Origin: Candidatus Binatia bacterium
GTDB lineage: Bacteria > Desulfobacterota > Binatia > UBA1149 > CAITLU01
Direction of reading: 5' to 3'
DNA: 64,000 bases
Assembly (NCBI GenBank): GCA_036493895.1
Contig: DASXOZ010000070.1
Span: 164,868-228,867 of the forward strand
How positions within the stretch are numbered: the first letter of the stretch is position 1; each line of letters begins with the position of its first letter. The position numbers and the translations under genes are program-made. The notes under the pieces are model-generated. The model was not told the DNA's origin, did no database searches, and saw nothing but the letters and a program-made list of their open reading frames with translations. Shown here piece by piece: positions 1-9,565 of this stretch.

Positions 1-268
1 GTCGAGTGTCGAGCCCTGCGCGACGGCGATCATGAAGCAGCGCATCGACGCACCATAGGCCGGGCGAGAGCGCGAGGACAACTTCCCGCTCTGTGATCCG
101 CGATCGCTTCGCGGCCGGCGCGTGCGTCGCCGCTGTTGCCGATGCTGCCGATGCAGGGGAAAATCTGTTCCGCCGAGCCGCCGCCCTGCCGACCGGAAAC
201 GCGCCCGGTTGGAGACGAGCCCGCGCTGAGACGCGATCGACCGCGATCGAGAAGGAGAAGCCGAGCCC
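1..268. other. Left edge, no firm gene
   Basis: No convincing gene is visible here. A minus-strand frame could begin with an ATG at 45 and run off the left edge, but it has no ribosome binding site and only about 15 codons are visible. The end of the stretch carries the ribosome binding site (GAAGGAG, 251-257) of the acyl-CoA ligase at 269. Confidence 0.4.
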
Positions 269-1825
269 GTGTACCCAGGTCACCACGCGAAGAATTCCCC
301 CGACAAGCCGGCAGTGATCATGGCCGCAACCGGCCGGACGGTGACGTATCGCGAGCTCGACGAAGCCTCGTGCCGCTGCGCCCATCTCCTCGCTTCGCTC
401 GGGCTCCGTCCCGGCGACTCGATCGCGATCCTGATGGAGAACCATCCGCGCTTCTTCGAGATCTGCTGGGCAGCCCAGCGCTCGGGCCTGTACTACACGG
501 CCATCAGCACGCGGCTGACGCCGGGCGAAGTCGCGTACATCGTCGCTGACTGCGGCGCCAGGGCCCTGTTCACGACGACCGAGCGCGTCGAAGTCGCCGC
601 CGAGGCAGCCGCGTCGTGTCCGGCGCTGCTCGCAACGTTCGTCGCGGGCGCCGCATCCGATGCAGAGTTGCCTTCGGGGATGCGTTCCTGGGAAAGCACA
701 GTTGCTTCGATGCCGGCTGATGCGCGCGACGCGGAAACCGAAGGGCAGGACATGCTCTATTCGTCGGGAACGACCGGAAAACCCAAAGGCGTACGCGTCG
801 CGCTGAGCGGTGCCCCGGTCGGCTCGCCCAACCGCCTGACCGCGTTCATCGGCGGCCTCTACCGTCCCGATGCTGACAGCGTCTACCTGTCGCCGGCGCC
901 GCTCTACCACGCTGCGCCGCTGCGCTTCAACATGACGATGCAGCGCTTCGGCGCCACGTGCATCGTCATGGAGCACTTCGATCCGGTCGTTTCCCTCGAG
1001 CTGATCGAGCGCTACCGCGTCACGCACAGCCAGTGGGTGCCGACGATGTTCGTGCGCATGCTCAAGCTCGACGCGTCCGAGCGCAGCCGCTTCGACCTGT
1101 CGAGCCACCGCGTCGCCATCCACGCCGCTGCGCCGTGCCCGGTTGCCGTCAAGGACCAGATGATCGGCTGGTGGGGACCGATCGTCCACGAGTACTACGG
1201 GGGCACCGAAGGCAACGGCCTTTGCGCGATCGATTCGCCGGCGTGGCTCGAGCACCGCGGATCGGTCGGAAAGCCGATCCTCGGTATCGCACACATCGTC
1301 GACGACGACGGCAACGTGCTCGAGGCCGGCAGGGCCGGCAACGTCTATTTCGCCGACGGTCCGCGCTTCGAGTACCACAATGACCCCGACAAGACGCAAA
1401 AAGCCTACAACGCCAAAGGCTGGAGCACTCTGGGCGACGTCGGGTACCTGGACGCGGACGGCTTCCTGTTCCTCACCGACCGCAAGGCGTTCATGATCAT
1501 CTCCGGCGGAGTCAACATCTATCCGCAGGAAGCCGAAGACGTGCTCGTCACGCACCCGAAAGTCGCCGACGTCGCGGTGTTCGGCATTCCGAACGAGGAA
1601 TTCGGCGAGGAAGTGAAAGCGGTGGTGCAGCCGCTGTCCTTCGCCGATGCCGGCCCCGACCTCGAGCGCGAACTGCTCGAATGGTGTCGCGCCCGGCTCG
1701 CGCGCATCAAGTGCCCGCGCACGATCGACTTCGAGGCCGAGCTTCCGCGCCACCCCACCGGGAAGCTCTACAAGCGCCTGCTGCGCGACCGCTATTGGGC
1801 CGGCTTCACGACGCGCATCCACTGA
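269..1825 (+). CDS. Acyl-CoA synthetase (AMP-forming ligase)
   Basis: ANL-superfamily adenylating enzyme of 518 residues that would activate a carboxylic acid with ATP and CoA to an acyl-CoA in the cytoplasm. The P-loop YSSGTTGKPKG lies at about residues 164-174, the YYGGTEG acyl-adenylate motif is at about 310, and the C-terminal domain carries the PTGKL motif with the catalytic lysine near residue 502. The start is a GTG with GAAGGAG 11 bp upstream. Length is normal for fatty-acid or bile-acid type CoA ligases. The substrate cannot be read from the sequence; the P450 and acyl-CoA dehydrogenases about 10 kb away make a bulky lipid or isoprenoid acid possible. Convergent with the RNase H gene, 9 bp apart. 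Confidence 0.93.
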   Translation: MYPGHHAKNSPDKPAVIMAATGRTVTYRELDEASCRCAHLLASLGLRPGDSIAILMENHPRFFEICWAAQRSGLYYTAISTRLTPGEVAYIVADCGARALFTTTERVEVAAEAAASCPALLATFVAGAASDAELPSGMRSWESTVASMPADARDAETEGQDMLYSSGTTGKPKGVRVALSGAPVGSPNRLTAFIGGLYRPDADSVYLSPAPLYHAAPLRFNMTMQRFGATCIVMEHFDPVVSLELIERYRVTHSQWVPTMFVRMLKLDASERSRFDLSSHRVAIHAAAPCPVAVKDQMIGWWGPIVHEYYGGTEGNGLCAIDSPAWLEHRGSVGKPILGIAHIVDDDGNVLEAGRAGNVYFADGPRFEYHNDPDKTQKAYNAKGWSTLGDVGYLDADGFLFLTDRKAFMIISGGVNIYPQEAEDVLVTHPKVADVAVFGIPNEEFGEEVKAVVQPLSFADAGPDLERELLEWCRARLARIKCPRTIDFEAELPRHPTGKLYKRLLRDRYWAGFTTRIH

Positions 1826-1834
1826 CCGGAAATC

Positions 1835-2575
1835 TCAGCGGGCGGCGGCGTCCCATTCGGCGACGAGCGCTTTCTCTTCCGCCGCGCTTGCCGTCTTGCG
1901 ATAGCGTGCGCGGGAGCGGCCTTTCACGCGCTGCTCGCATTCGGCCCAAGTCCGGTGCGTCGCCACGACGCCGTCGACCATGCTCACGTACGAATACGCT
2001 TTCGAACCCTTCGTCGCCGATTTCTTCGATGCCGCGCGAATCGGTGCGTTGGCATCGGGAATACTGCCGAGATCGAAGTCGTACCCCGAATACGGGCCGC
2101 TGTAGAGACGAGGCGTCGCGGCCGTCGCGAAGGCCGATGCGATCTCGTCGGCCCTTTCGTTGCCTGGTACTCCCGCATGCCCCGGAACGTAGCGCCACGA
2201 GACTTTCGGGCAGGCCGCGACGAGGAGGTCCAGGCGCTCCCACAGGTCGCGGTTGGCGACGTCGCTGCCTTCGAGGGTCTTCCAGTTGCGCGCTTTCCAT
2301 TTCGTCAGCCACTCGCGCACTCCGCGCAGAAGGTAGCTCGAGTCGGTGACGATCGTGATGCGCGCAGTGTCGGCGGCGCCGGCCTCGGCGCACCACTGGA
2401 GGGCGGAGATCGCCGCGAGGACTTCCATGCGGTTGTTGGTCGTGCGTCCGCCGGCGCCGCCGAGCTCGCGCACCGCCGCGCCGCCGACGAGCAGCACGGC
2501 GCCCCACCCGCCAGGACCCGGGTTTCCCTTGGCGGCGCCGTCTGTGAAAGCGATCACATCGGTCGGATCGGTCAC
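1835..2575 (-). CDS. rnhA: Ribonuclease HI with C-terminal viroplasmin domain
   Basis: RNase HI of 246 residues that cuts the RNA strand of RNA-DNA hybrids. The catalytic carboxylates are visible as D12 (FTDGAAKG), E51 (NNRMEV), D78 (VTDSSY) and D143 (GNERADEIA). After the catalytic domain (about 1-152) there is a linker and then, at about 192-243, a module matching the caulimovirus viroplasmin/RNase H hybrid-binding fold (AYSYVSMVDGVVATHRTW then VKGRSRARYRK). In eukaryotic RNase H1 this module is N-terminal; here it is C-terminal. The GTG start overlaps the stop of the CbpM gene by 4 bp (GTGA), indicating translational coupling to the chaperone genes. Confidence 0.93.
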   Translation of the reverse strand: MTDPTDVIAFTDGAAKGNPGPGGWGAVLLVGGAAVRELGGAGGRTTNNRMEVLAAISALQWCAEAGAADTARITIVTDSSYLLRGVREWLTKWKARNWKTLEGSDVANRDLWERLDLLVAACPKVSWRYVPGHAGVPGNERADEIASAFATAATPRLYSGPYSGYDFDLGSIPDANAPIRAASKKSATKGSKAYSYVSMVDGVVATHRTWAECEQRVKGRSRARYRKTASAAEEKALVAEWDAAAR

Positions 2576-2862
2576 GTCTCCGGCTCGACGTCGACGGCGT
2601 CCGGTTCGCCAGCGTCCTCGCCGAGAAGCACGACGATCGCTTCGAGGCCCATGCCCTGGTAACGACCGAGGCGCACGACCTCCGCGACACGATCGAGGAC
2701 GGAGATGCGAAGCAGGATGCTTCCGGCGTGCACGATCCCCTCGCCGAACAGGCCGACGTCGTAAGCCTCGCGGATCCACGTCACTTCGCAGCCGTAGCAC
2801 CGGGAGACCGCCTCCAGTGTCAGGTAGCTGCGTCCTTCGATGCGGATCACGACGTCACTCAT
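2572..2862 (-). CDS. cbpM: CbpM-like chaperone modulator
   Basis: Small protein of 96 residues resembling the MerR-HTH-like CbpM family, which binds and inhibits the J-domain protein CbpA in Escherichia coli. An [28 protein letters not shown] segment, split here as [16 protein letters not shown] and [12 protein letters not shown], gives the helix-turn-helix-like core. It overlaps the upstream cbpA gene by 4 bp (ATGA) and the downstream rnhA by 4 bp, so three proteins are made from one coupled message. Assignment rests on size, motif and its position next to cbpA; a role in inhibiting the J-protein is inferred from the family. Confidence 0.82.
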   Translation of the reverse strand: MSDVVIRIEGRSYLTLEAVSRCYGCEVTWIREAYDVGLFGEGIVHAGSILLRISVLDRVAEVVRLGRYQGMGLEAIVVLLGEDAGEPDAVDVEPET

Positions 2863-3890
2863 CGCGCGGGCTCCTCGCGGGCTCCGCCCCGGAGCGTCGC
2901 GTTGCCGGCGCGCGCCATTTCGCGCATCAGCTCGCTCTGCTTCTCCGTCAGCTCCGGAAGCCCCAGGCGAACGATCGCGTAGAAATCGCCGCGGTGGCCA
3001 TGGGCGTCCTCGAATCCCTTGCTGCGCAGCCTCAGCCGCGTGCCGGCGCGCGTTCCGGCAGCGACCGTCATCGTGACCATGCCGTCGGGAGTCCTCACGC
3101 CGACTTTCGCGCCGAGCGCCGCCTCCCACGGTGCCACGGGAAGATCCGCTTCGACGTCGCCGCCGTCGATGCGGTAGATGTCGTCGGAGACGAGGCGGAT
3201 GGTGAGATAGAGATCGCCGTTCTCGCCGCCTTCCTCGCCGGCTTCGCCGAGGCCGGCAAGGCGCATCGTCATGCCGTCGCGCACGCGCGCGGGAATCGAC
3301 AGGTCGACCGTGCGACGGTCGTGGACGCGACCGACGCCGACGCAGCGGGGACAGACGTGCTCGTCGACGAATCCGACTCCGCCGCAGACCTCGCAAGGCC
3401 TGGTGGCCGGCACGTCGAAGCGCGAGCGTCCCCCGGCAATCGCCACTCCGATCGGAAGCTCGAGCTCGGCGCGCACGTCGCCGCCACGGTGACGGTAGCG
3501 CGGGTGGCGGCGGCCGCCTGCCTGCTGGCGCCGAAGATCCTCGCCGAAAGCCGCCTTGAAGAAGTCGGAAAATCCGCCGCCGCCTCCGCCGAAGATGTTC
3601 TCGAATTCTTCGGCGCTCATCCGCGAGCCCTGCTCCGGTGGAGGCCGGAACTCGTCGCCCTGCTGCCAGTCCTTGCCGAAGCGGTCGTAGCGGCTGCGCT
3701 TGTCGGGATCGGCGAGGACTTCGTACGCCTCGGCGATCTTCTTGAACTTCGTCTCCGCCTCCGCCCTTTCGCCCTCGGGGTGGCGGTCCGGGTGCCACTT
3801 GAGCGCCAGCTTGCGGTAGGCCTTCTTGATGTCGTCCGCGCTGGCGTCGCGGGCGATGCCGAGCACCGCGTAGTAGTCCTGGAACTCCAC
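2859..3890 (-). CDS. cbpA: CbpA/DnaJ-type co-chaperone with half zinc finger
   Basis: Hsp40 of 343 residues that would stimulate DnaK ATPase activity. The J domain occupies residues 4-70 with HPD at 33-35; a short G/F stretch ([13 protein letters not shown]) follows. Two CxxCxG-type repeats (CEVCGGVGF and CPRCVGVGR) lie near residue 170, so one zinc site could form, whereas canonical DnaJ has four repeats and two zinc sites and CbpA has none. Two beta-barrel client-binding domains and a dimerisation tail complete the protein. First gene of the cbpA-cbpM-rnhA coupled operon. It is intermediate between class A and class B J-proteins. Confidence 0.92.
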   Translation of the reverse strand: MEFQDYYAVLGIARDASADDIKKAYRKLALKWHPDRHPEGERAEAETKFKKIAEAYEVLADPDKRSRYDRFGKDWQQGDEFRPPPEQGSRMSAEEFENIFGGGGGGFSDFFKAAFGEDLRRQQAGGRRHPRYRHRGGDVRAELELPIGVAIAGGRSRFDVPATRPCEVCGGVGFVDEHVCPRCVGVGRVHDRRTVDLSIPARVRDGMTMRLAGLGEAGEEGGENGDLYLTIRLVSDDIYRIDGGDVEADLPVAPWEAALGAKVGVRTPDGMVTMTVAAGTRAGTRLRLRSKGFEDAHGHRGDFYAIVRLGLPELTEKQSELMREMARAGNATLRGGAREEPAR

Positions 3891-3960
3891 GGCGAGAGTC
3901 TAGCGGTTTCGGCGTTGCAACGCTCGCACCTCGCTCCCGGCGTGCGCTACCCGGCCGGCC

Positions 3961-5262
3961 TCAGTCCTCGTCGGGTGCGATTTCCTCGAGAACCCTGCCG
4001 GCAGTCTCCGGCACCAGTGCGAGAAGGATCACCGGCCCGGCAAGTGCGAAGCCCGCCATCGCAGTGATCGCGGCCGCATGACTGCCGAGCGCCGTGTACA
4101 GCAGGCCTTCGAATGCCAGGCCCGACGCGATGGCCAGCGTCGAGACGATGCTGCGCACGCCGGAGGCCGTCGAGCGCCACGACGTCGCGAACAGCTCGCT
4201 GCCGAGCGCGCTGAACAGCACGTCGACGCCGAACTGCGTGAAGATCGTGACGATCCACACCAGCGGCACGACGATCCCGTCCGCATTGTAGAACACGATC
4301 GTCGCCAGCGTATTGAACACGATCGCCGCAGCGAGCACCGGGCGCCTGCCGAAGCGGTCGCTCGCGCGCCCGAACAGCAGGCCGCCGGTCATGGCCAGCG
4401 GGCCTCCGCAGAGGAACAGCGCGCTGACCTGGGCGGGCGAATAGCCGTGGGTGGCCTGCAGGAACTTCGACTGGAACTGGATCGCGGTGCCGCTCGCGAA
4501 CGCAACCGGGATCAGCGCAGCCGAAATGGCGGCAACTCGGCCCGGATGCCTGGCCAGCAGGCGCACGAGGGGCCGGCCGAACGACGGCGGCTCCGTTCCT
4601 GCGCGCCGTGCCCGCGCGGCTTCGAATCGCTGAGTCTCGCGTACCGACCGGCGCAGCCACGCGACGATCAGCATCGGGAATGCCCCGAAGAAATACAGCG
4701 CGCGCCAGCCGAACGGCAGCAGCGTCACCAGCGAGAACATCAGAGCCGAGAACCCGTGGCCGAGAGCGCCGAAGGCGATCATCAGGCCGATTCCCCAGCC
4801 GCGCGCATGCGCATCGAGCTCTTCGGTGACGACGACGATCGCGAGCATGTCCTCGGCGTAGACGAAGGTACGCGCGAGGAACTGCAGCACCGCGAACTCG
4901 GCGGCGGTGCGCGTGAACGCAGTGAAGAACGTCGCCAGCGTGAAGCCGATGATCGTCATCAGCAGCAGGCGACGCCGGCCGATGCGGTCGGCCAGCACGC
5001 TGATCAGCAACGCCGGCAGCACGCCGAGGCGGACGATCGCCGCCAGGCGCCCGACCTGGTCCTCCGGCAGCGCGAACCCGGCCTGGATCTGCGGCAGCGC
5101 GAGGTTCAGGATCCCGAGATCGTAGGAATTGACGAGGTACGTCGCCCCGAGGGCGCCGAGCATCACCCACTGCGCGTGGGTGATCCCTTCGGGCACCGGC
5201 ACCCAGAAGAAGATCCACGACCACCACGGCCGGCGTCCTTGCTCGGGCGCCGGCGTCGGCAT
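3961..5262 (-). CDS. MFS transporter (sugar/aromatic-acid porter type)
   Basis: Inner-membrane major facilitator of 433 residues with about 12 hydrophobic helices. The signature between helices 2 and 3 is visible as ADRIGRRRLLL, and its second-half repeat as GRASDRFGRRPVLA. The N-terminal tail is Pro/Trp-rich and the C-terminus ends PETAGRVLEEIAPDED, typical of the sugar-porter and metabolite:H+ symporter groups. Its ATG overlaps the ilvD stop by one base (TGATG), so it is probably translated from the ilvD message. The transported compound is unknown; linkage to ilvD hints at a branched-chain keto acid or related metabolite, which is only inference. Confidence 0.88.
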   Translation of the reverse strand: MPTPAPEQGRRPWWSWIFFWVPVPEGITHAQWVMLGALGATYLVNSYDLGILNLALPQIQAGFALPEDQVGRLAAIVRLGVLPALLISVLADRIGRRRLLLMTIIGFTLATFFTAFTRTAAEFAVLQFLARTFVYAEDMLAIVVVTEELDAHARGWGIGLMIAFGALGHGFSALMFSLVTLLPFGWRALYFFGAFPMLIVAWLRRSVRETQRFEAARARRAGTEPPSFGRPLVRLLARHPGRVAAISAALIPVAFASGTAIQFQSKFLQATHGYSPAQVSALFLCGGPLAMTGGLLFGRASDRFGRRPVLAAAIVFNTLATIVFYNADGIVVPLVWIVTIFTQFGVDVLFSALGSELFATSWRSTASGVRSIVSTLAIASGLAFEGLLYTALGSHAAAITAMAGFALAGPVILLALVPETAGRVLEEIAPDED

Positions 5263-6947
5263 CAGTCGGTCACGGCGCCGAGCGAGGCGCTGGAAACCAG
5301 CTTCGCGTACTTGGCGAGCACACCGGTGGTGTAGCGCGGCGCAGGAGCCCGCCACGCGTTGCGGCGCTCGGCAAGCTCCTGTTCGCCGACGTGCAGCTCG
5401 AGCAGCGTGCGCTCGGCATCGATGGTGATCGTGTCGCCTTCGTGCACCAGCGCAATCGTCCCGCCGACAGCCGCTTCGGGTGCGACGTGCCCGACGACGA
5501 GCCCGAACGTTCCGCCGGAAAAGCGCCCGTCGGTGATCAGACCCACTGCGTCGCCGAGACCCTTTCCGATGATTGCAGAAGTCGGAGCGAGCATTTCGCG
5601 CATGCCGGGCCCGCCGCGCGGGCCCTCGTAACGGATCACGAGCACGTCGCCGCGGCGGATCCTGTCGTTGAGGATCGCACGCATCGCGTCTTCCTCGGAG
5701 TCGAACACGCGCGCGGGGCCGGTGATCTTCACACTGGCAAGCCCGCTGATCTTGGCGACCGCCCCTTCGCTGGCGAGGTTGCCGCGAAGCACCGCCAGGT
5801 GCCCCTGCGCGTAAATCGGATCGTCGAGCGAGACGACGATTTCCTGACCGGCAGGCGGAGCCGACGGCGCCAAAGCCAGGTTCTCGGCGATCGTCTTCCC
5901 GATGATCGTCATGCAGTCGCCGTGGATCAGTCCGCGGTCGAGCAACATGCGCATCACCAGCGGAATGCCGCCGACGCGGTGCAGGTCGGTGGCGACGTAG
6001 CGGCCCGAAGGCTTGAGGTCGGCGATGACCGGAACCTTGAGACGGATGCGCTCGAAATCGTCGAGAGCGAGATCGACGCCGGCAGCGTGGGCAATGGCGA
6101 GAAGGTGCAGCACGGCGTTGGTCGAGCCGCCGACGGCAAAGACCACCGCGATGGCATTCTCGAACGCCTTCTTCGTCATGATCTTTCGGGGCGTGAGCTG
6201 GCGGCGCACGCACTCGAGCAGCGCGATGCCGCTGGCTTCGGCGCTGTCGGCCTTTTCATCGTCCTCGGCCGCCATCGTCGAAGAACCGGGCAGGCTCATG
6301 CCGAGAGCCTCGAAGGCACTGCTCATCGTGTTGGCAGTGTACATTCCGCCGCAGGATCCCTTGCCTGGAATCGCTGCGCGCTCGACTGCGCCGAAACGCT
6401 CTCGCGAGATGCGGCCGGCGCCGAGCTCGCCGACGGCCTCGAACACGCTGACGACCGTGAGGTCACAGCCTTCGAGGTGGCCGGGCTTGATCGTGCCGCC
6501 GTAGACGAACACCGCAGGAATATCGAGGCGTGCCATCGCGATCATCGCGCCGGGCATGTTCTTGTCGCAGCCGCCGACCGCCAGGATTCCGTCCATCATC
6601 TGCGCCCGGCAGACCGTCTCGATCGAATCGGCGATCACCTCGCGGCTGACGAGGGAGCATTTCATTCCCTCGGTACCCATCGAGATGCCGTCGCTGACCG
6701 TGATCGTGCCGAAAGTCTGCGGCATTCCGCCGCTGGCGTGGATTCCCGATGCGGCGCGCACTGCCAGCTCGCCGAGGCCGGCGTTGCACGGCGTGATGTC
6801 GCTCTGGGCGCTGGCCACGCCGATGATCGGCTTGCCGAAATCCTCGTCGCGAAACCCGACGGCGCGCAGCATCGAGCGGTTGGGCGCCCGCTCGTCGCCG
6901 TCGGTGATCGTGCGGCTGTTCCTGTTCAGTCCAGTGGTCGTCGTCAT
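5262..6947 (-). CDS. ilvD: Dihydroxy-acid dehydratase
   Basis: IlvD/Edd family enzyme of 561 residues, converting 2,3-dihydroxy-isovalerate and 2,3-dihydroxy-3-methylvalerate to the 2-keto acids of valine and isoleucine synthesis. Cluster-ligand motifs are visible: TPCNAGL near residue 54, GGCDKNMPG near 125, and [12 protein letters not shown] near 198. The C-terminal part has the expected DGRFSGG motif. Length fits the short IlvD class. A GAGGA ribosome binding site precedes the ATG and a plausible promoter lies 27-54 bp upstream. An MFS gene follows with a one-base overlap. Confidence 0.96.
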   Translation of the reverse strand: MTTTTGLNRNSRTITDGDERAPNRSMLRAVGFRDEDFGKPIIGVASAQSDITPCNAGLGELAVRAASGIHASGGMPQTFGTITVSDGISMGTEGMKCSLVSREVIADSIETVCRAQMMDGILAVGGCDKNMPGAMIAMARLDIPAVFVYGGTIKPGHLEGCDLTVVSVFEAVGELGAGRISRERFGAVERAAIPGKGSCGGMYTANTMSSAFEALGMSLPGSSTMAAEDDEKADSAEASGIALLECVRRQLTPRKIMTKKAFENAIAVVFAVGGSTNAVLHLLAIAHAAGVDLALDDFERIRLKVPVIADLKPSGRYVATDLHRVGGIPLVMRMLLDRGLIHGDCMTIIGKTIAENLALAPSAPPAGQEIVVSLDDPIYAQGHLAVLRGNLASEGAVAKISGLASVKITGPARVFDSEEDAMRAILNDRIRRGDVLVIRYEGPRGGPGMREMLAPTSAIIGKGLGDAVGLITDGRFSGGTFGLVVGHVAPEAAVGGTIALVHEGDTITIDAERTLLELHVGEQELAERRNAWRAPAPRYTTGVLAKYAKLVSSASLGAVTD

Positions 6948-6973
6948 GGCGTCCTCAGTGTCGGAAGCGGCGG

Positions 6974-7001
6974 ACTATAGCGCAGCCCCGTGCGGGTGGA
7001 A
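6974..7001 (-). promoter_or_regulatory. Putative sigma70 promoter of ilvD
   Basis: Read on the minus strand, TTCCAC (6996-7001), a 16-bp spacer and TATAGT (6974-6979) lie just upstream of ilvD, leaving a short 5' leader with a GAGGA ribosome binding site. The -10 is good and the -35 is weak. Confidence 0.4.
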
Positions 7002-7092
7002 CCGGGCAAAAGGCCCGGGGTGTTTCGTCGGCAAAATCGCGCGCCCGCGAAGACAAAGGTCCGGGTGCGGAGCGCGAGGAGAAGCGGCGGGG

Positions 7093-7455
7093 TCAGGCTA
7101 CGTCGGCTACGGCCTCGGTAGACTGGATGATCTCGTGGACTTCGAGCACGCTCGAGCCCGAGAACATGCCGGCCGGCGGGCGGTTGGAATGGGCGATGCG
7201 GAAGCTCTCGCTCTGCGTCCAGTCCCAGAAAGCCTGCTCGCTCTGCCAGTACGTCTGCACGAGGTAAAAGCCCCGCTCGGGCGACTCCACCATCTGGCCG
7301 GTCGCGTGATCGAAGCGGCGCCGCACCGGCTTCAGGATGAGGTTCTTGACGAAGCCCGGAGAGCGGTCGATCAGGTGCGTGCGCTTGCGGAAGCGCTCTT
7401 CGAAATCGGCTTCGAACCCTTCGGCAACGGGAATGCGGTTGGTCACGACGAACAT
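7093..7455 (-). CDS. Antibiotic-biosynthesis-monooxygenase (ABM) fold protein
   Basis: Protein of 120 residues with the ABM/IsdG dimeric alpha-beta barrel pattern: an N-terminal strand (MFVVTNRIPVAEG), a helix with FEERFRKR, a PGFVKNLILKPV strand, and a second YLVQTYWQSEQAFWDW unit. Relatives include cofactor-free quinone-forming monooxygenases and heme-degrading IsdG/HmoB enzymes; nothing here decides between them. The ATG follows an unusually long purine-rich tract (7461-7500 read on the minus strand) with several AGGA repeats. It lies between aroF and ilvD on the same strand but with gaps, so it is probably its own unit. Confidence 0.85.
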   Translation of the reverse strand: MFVVTNRIPVAEGFEADFEERFRKRTHLIDRSPGFVKNLILKPVRRRFDHATGQMVESPERGFYLVQTYWQSEQAFWDWTQSESFRIAHSNRPPAGMFSGSSVLEVHEIIQSTEAVADVA

Positions 7456-7551
7456 GCGTTCTCTCCCTTTTCCTTTTCCTGTTCCTGTTTCCTGTTCTGC
7501 TCGAGGCCCGCGCCGACAGTAGCCGCCCCGCCCTCGCGCGGCAATGCGGGC

Positions 7552-8634
<1,083 letters not shown>

Positions 8635-8688
8635 CGCGGTCTTCCTTTACGGTACGGCGTTGTTGCCGCCACGCCGCGCAAAACGAAA

Positions 8689-8718
8689 AAGGCCCCGGGA
8701 ATCGCTTCCCGGGGCCTT
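8689..8718 (-). terminator. Attenuator terminator upstream of aroF
   Basis: On the minus strand AAGGCCCCGGGAA (8706-8718), loop GCGA, TTCCCGGGGCCTT (8689-8701) forms a perfect 13-bp stem followed by TTTCGTTTT. It sits between the leader peptide stop and aroF, only about 55 bp before the aroF start. The GGCCCCGGG of its 5' arm is also complementary over 9 nt to CCCGGGGCC inside the leader peptide coding region (8769-8777), giving a mutually exclusive antiterminator. Confidence 0.88.
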
Positions 8719-8752
8719 GCGTCCGCTCGCGCGGTTCGAGGTTTTTATCCTT

Positions 8753-8827
8753 CTACGCGCACGTCGCCGGCCCCGGGTCCTGCCCGAAGATAAAATACCA
8801 GACGACGAAAACAGGGCTCTTGCGCAT
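8753..8827 (-). CDS. Aromatic-rich leader peptide of aroF
   Basis: A 24-codon frame starts with ATG at 8825-8827 and ends with TAG at 8753-8755. Residues 1-14 read MRKSPVFVVWYFIF, so five of eight codons in the FVVWYFIF core specify Phe, Trp or Tyr; the tail is GQDPGPATCA. The core lies just before the antiterminator segment, and the terminator follows the stop. This is the arrangement of classical ribosome-mediated attenuators (trp, pheA). No Shine-Dalgarno sequence is seen; the ATG lies about 3 nt after the predicted transcription start, so the message would be leaderless. Confidence 0.8.
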   Translation of the reverse strand: MRKSPVFVVWYFIFGQDPGPATCA

Positions 8828-8836
8828 GACGAAGCT

Positions 8837-8865
8837 ACTTTAGCGGCTCGGCCGGGTACTGGCAA
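8837..8865 (-). promoter_or_regulatory. Promoter of the aroF leader
   Basis: On the minus strand TTGCCA (8860-8865), a 17-bp spacer and TAAAGT (8837-8842) make a good sigma70-type promoter downstream of sufT. The -10 ends 9 bp before the leader-peptide ATG. Confidence 0.65.
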
Positions 8866-8883
8866 GCACTCTTCCGGGGTGAG

Positions 8884-9420
8884 CTAAATGCCGAGCTTGC
8901 GGCGTCCCTCGTCGGAGATCATGTGCGCCGTCCACGGTGGATCCCAGACGACGCGGACGCTGGCGTCGCGCACCGACGGGATCGAGCGAAGCTTGTCCTC
9001 GGCATCGCCGGCGATCGCGCCGCCCATTCCGCAGCCTTGCGCCGTCAGCGTCATCTTGACGTCGACGCGGTAGCCGCCTTCGGGAAGATCGCTGATGCGC
9101 GTGTCGTAGACGAGGCCGAGATCGACGATGTTGACCGGAATTTCCGGGTCGTAGCAGGTCTTGAGCGCAGCCTCGACGAGCGCATCGATGTCGCCTTCAC
9201 CCGACTCGAGCAGCTTTGCCTCGGCAGGCATTTCCTTTCCGAGCGCATCGGCATCGCGGCCGGCAATGCGGAACAGGCCGCCGTAGGCCGGCGCCTGCAC
9301 GGTGAAAGATCCGCCGAGCGACTGGCTGAGATAGATCTCGGTGCCGGCGGCCAGCGTCACCCGGTCTCCCTGGGGGATTTTGACTGCCTCGCACGCGCGA
9401 ATGAGCTCGATGTTTTCCAT
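8884..9420 (-). CDS. sufT: SufT-like Fe-S cluster assembly protein
   Basis: Protein of 178 residues matching SufT: an N-terminal region with an APAYGGLFRIAGRDADALG segment, followed by a MIP18/DUF59 domain (CYDPEIPVNIVDLGLVYD, then MTLTAQGCGMGGAIA and VRVVWDPPW). SufT proteins take part in maturation of iron-sulfur proteins under high Fe-S demand. No other suf gene is in the window. The ATG has no clear ribosome binding site, but TTGAGC-17-TAGGGA ends 7 bp before it, suggesting a leaderless message. Divergent from moaA, itself a 4Fe-4S enzyme. Confidence 0.9.
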   Translation of the reverse strand: MENIELIRACEAVKIPQGDRVTLAAGTEIYLSQSLGGSFTVQAPAYGGLFRIAGRDADALGKEMPAEAKLLESGEGDIDALVEAALKTCYDPEIPVNIVDLGLVYDTRISDLPEGGYRVDVKMTLTAQGCGMGGAIAGDAEDKLRSIPSVRDASVRVVWDPPWTAHMISDEGRRKLGI

Positions 9421-9427
9421 TGCGGTT

Positions 9428-9456
9428 TCCCTAGCGCGCTCCGGGAGGCCGCTCAA
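9428..9456 (-). promoter_or_regulatory. Putative sufT promoter (leaderless type)
   Basis: Minus strand TTGAGC (9451-9456), 17-bp spacer, TAGGGA (9428-9433), then 7 bp to the sufT ATG. The -10 is imperfect. Confidence 0.35.
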
Positions 9457-9565
9457 GCGGCTCGTATGATCGAACCGCCGCCGAACATTGGTCGCGCGAG
9501 GCCGGCTCGGCTGCGGCTTCACCCTTGTGGACAAGGGCGCCGCCTGCCGCAATGATCCGCGTTCG

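Noticed and set aside
9421-9565. Molybdenum-cofactor riboswitch before moaA
   Set aside because: The gap is short and I could not find the conserved Moco-RNA core.
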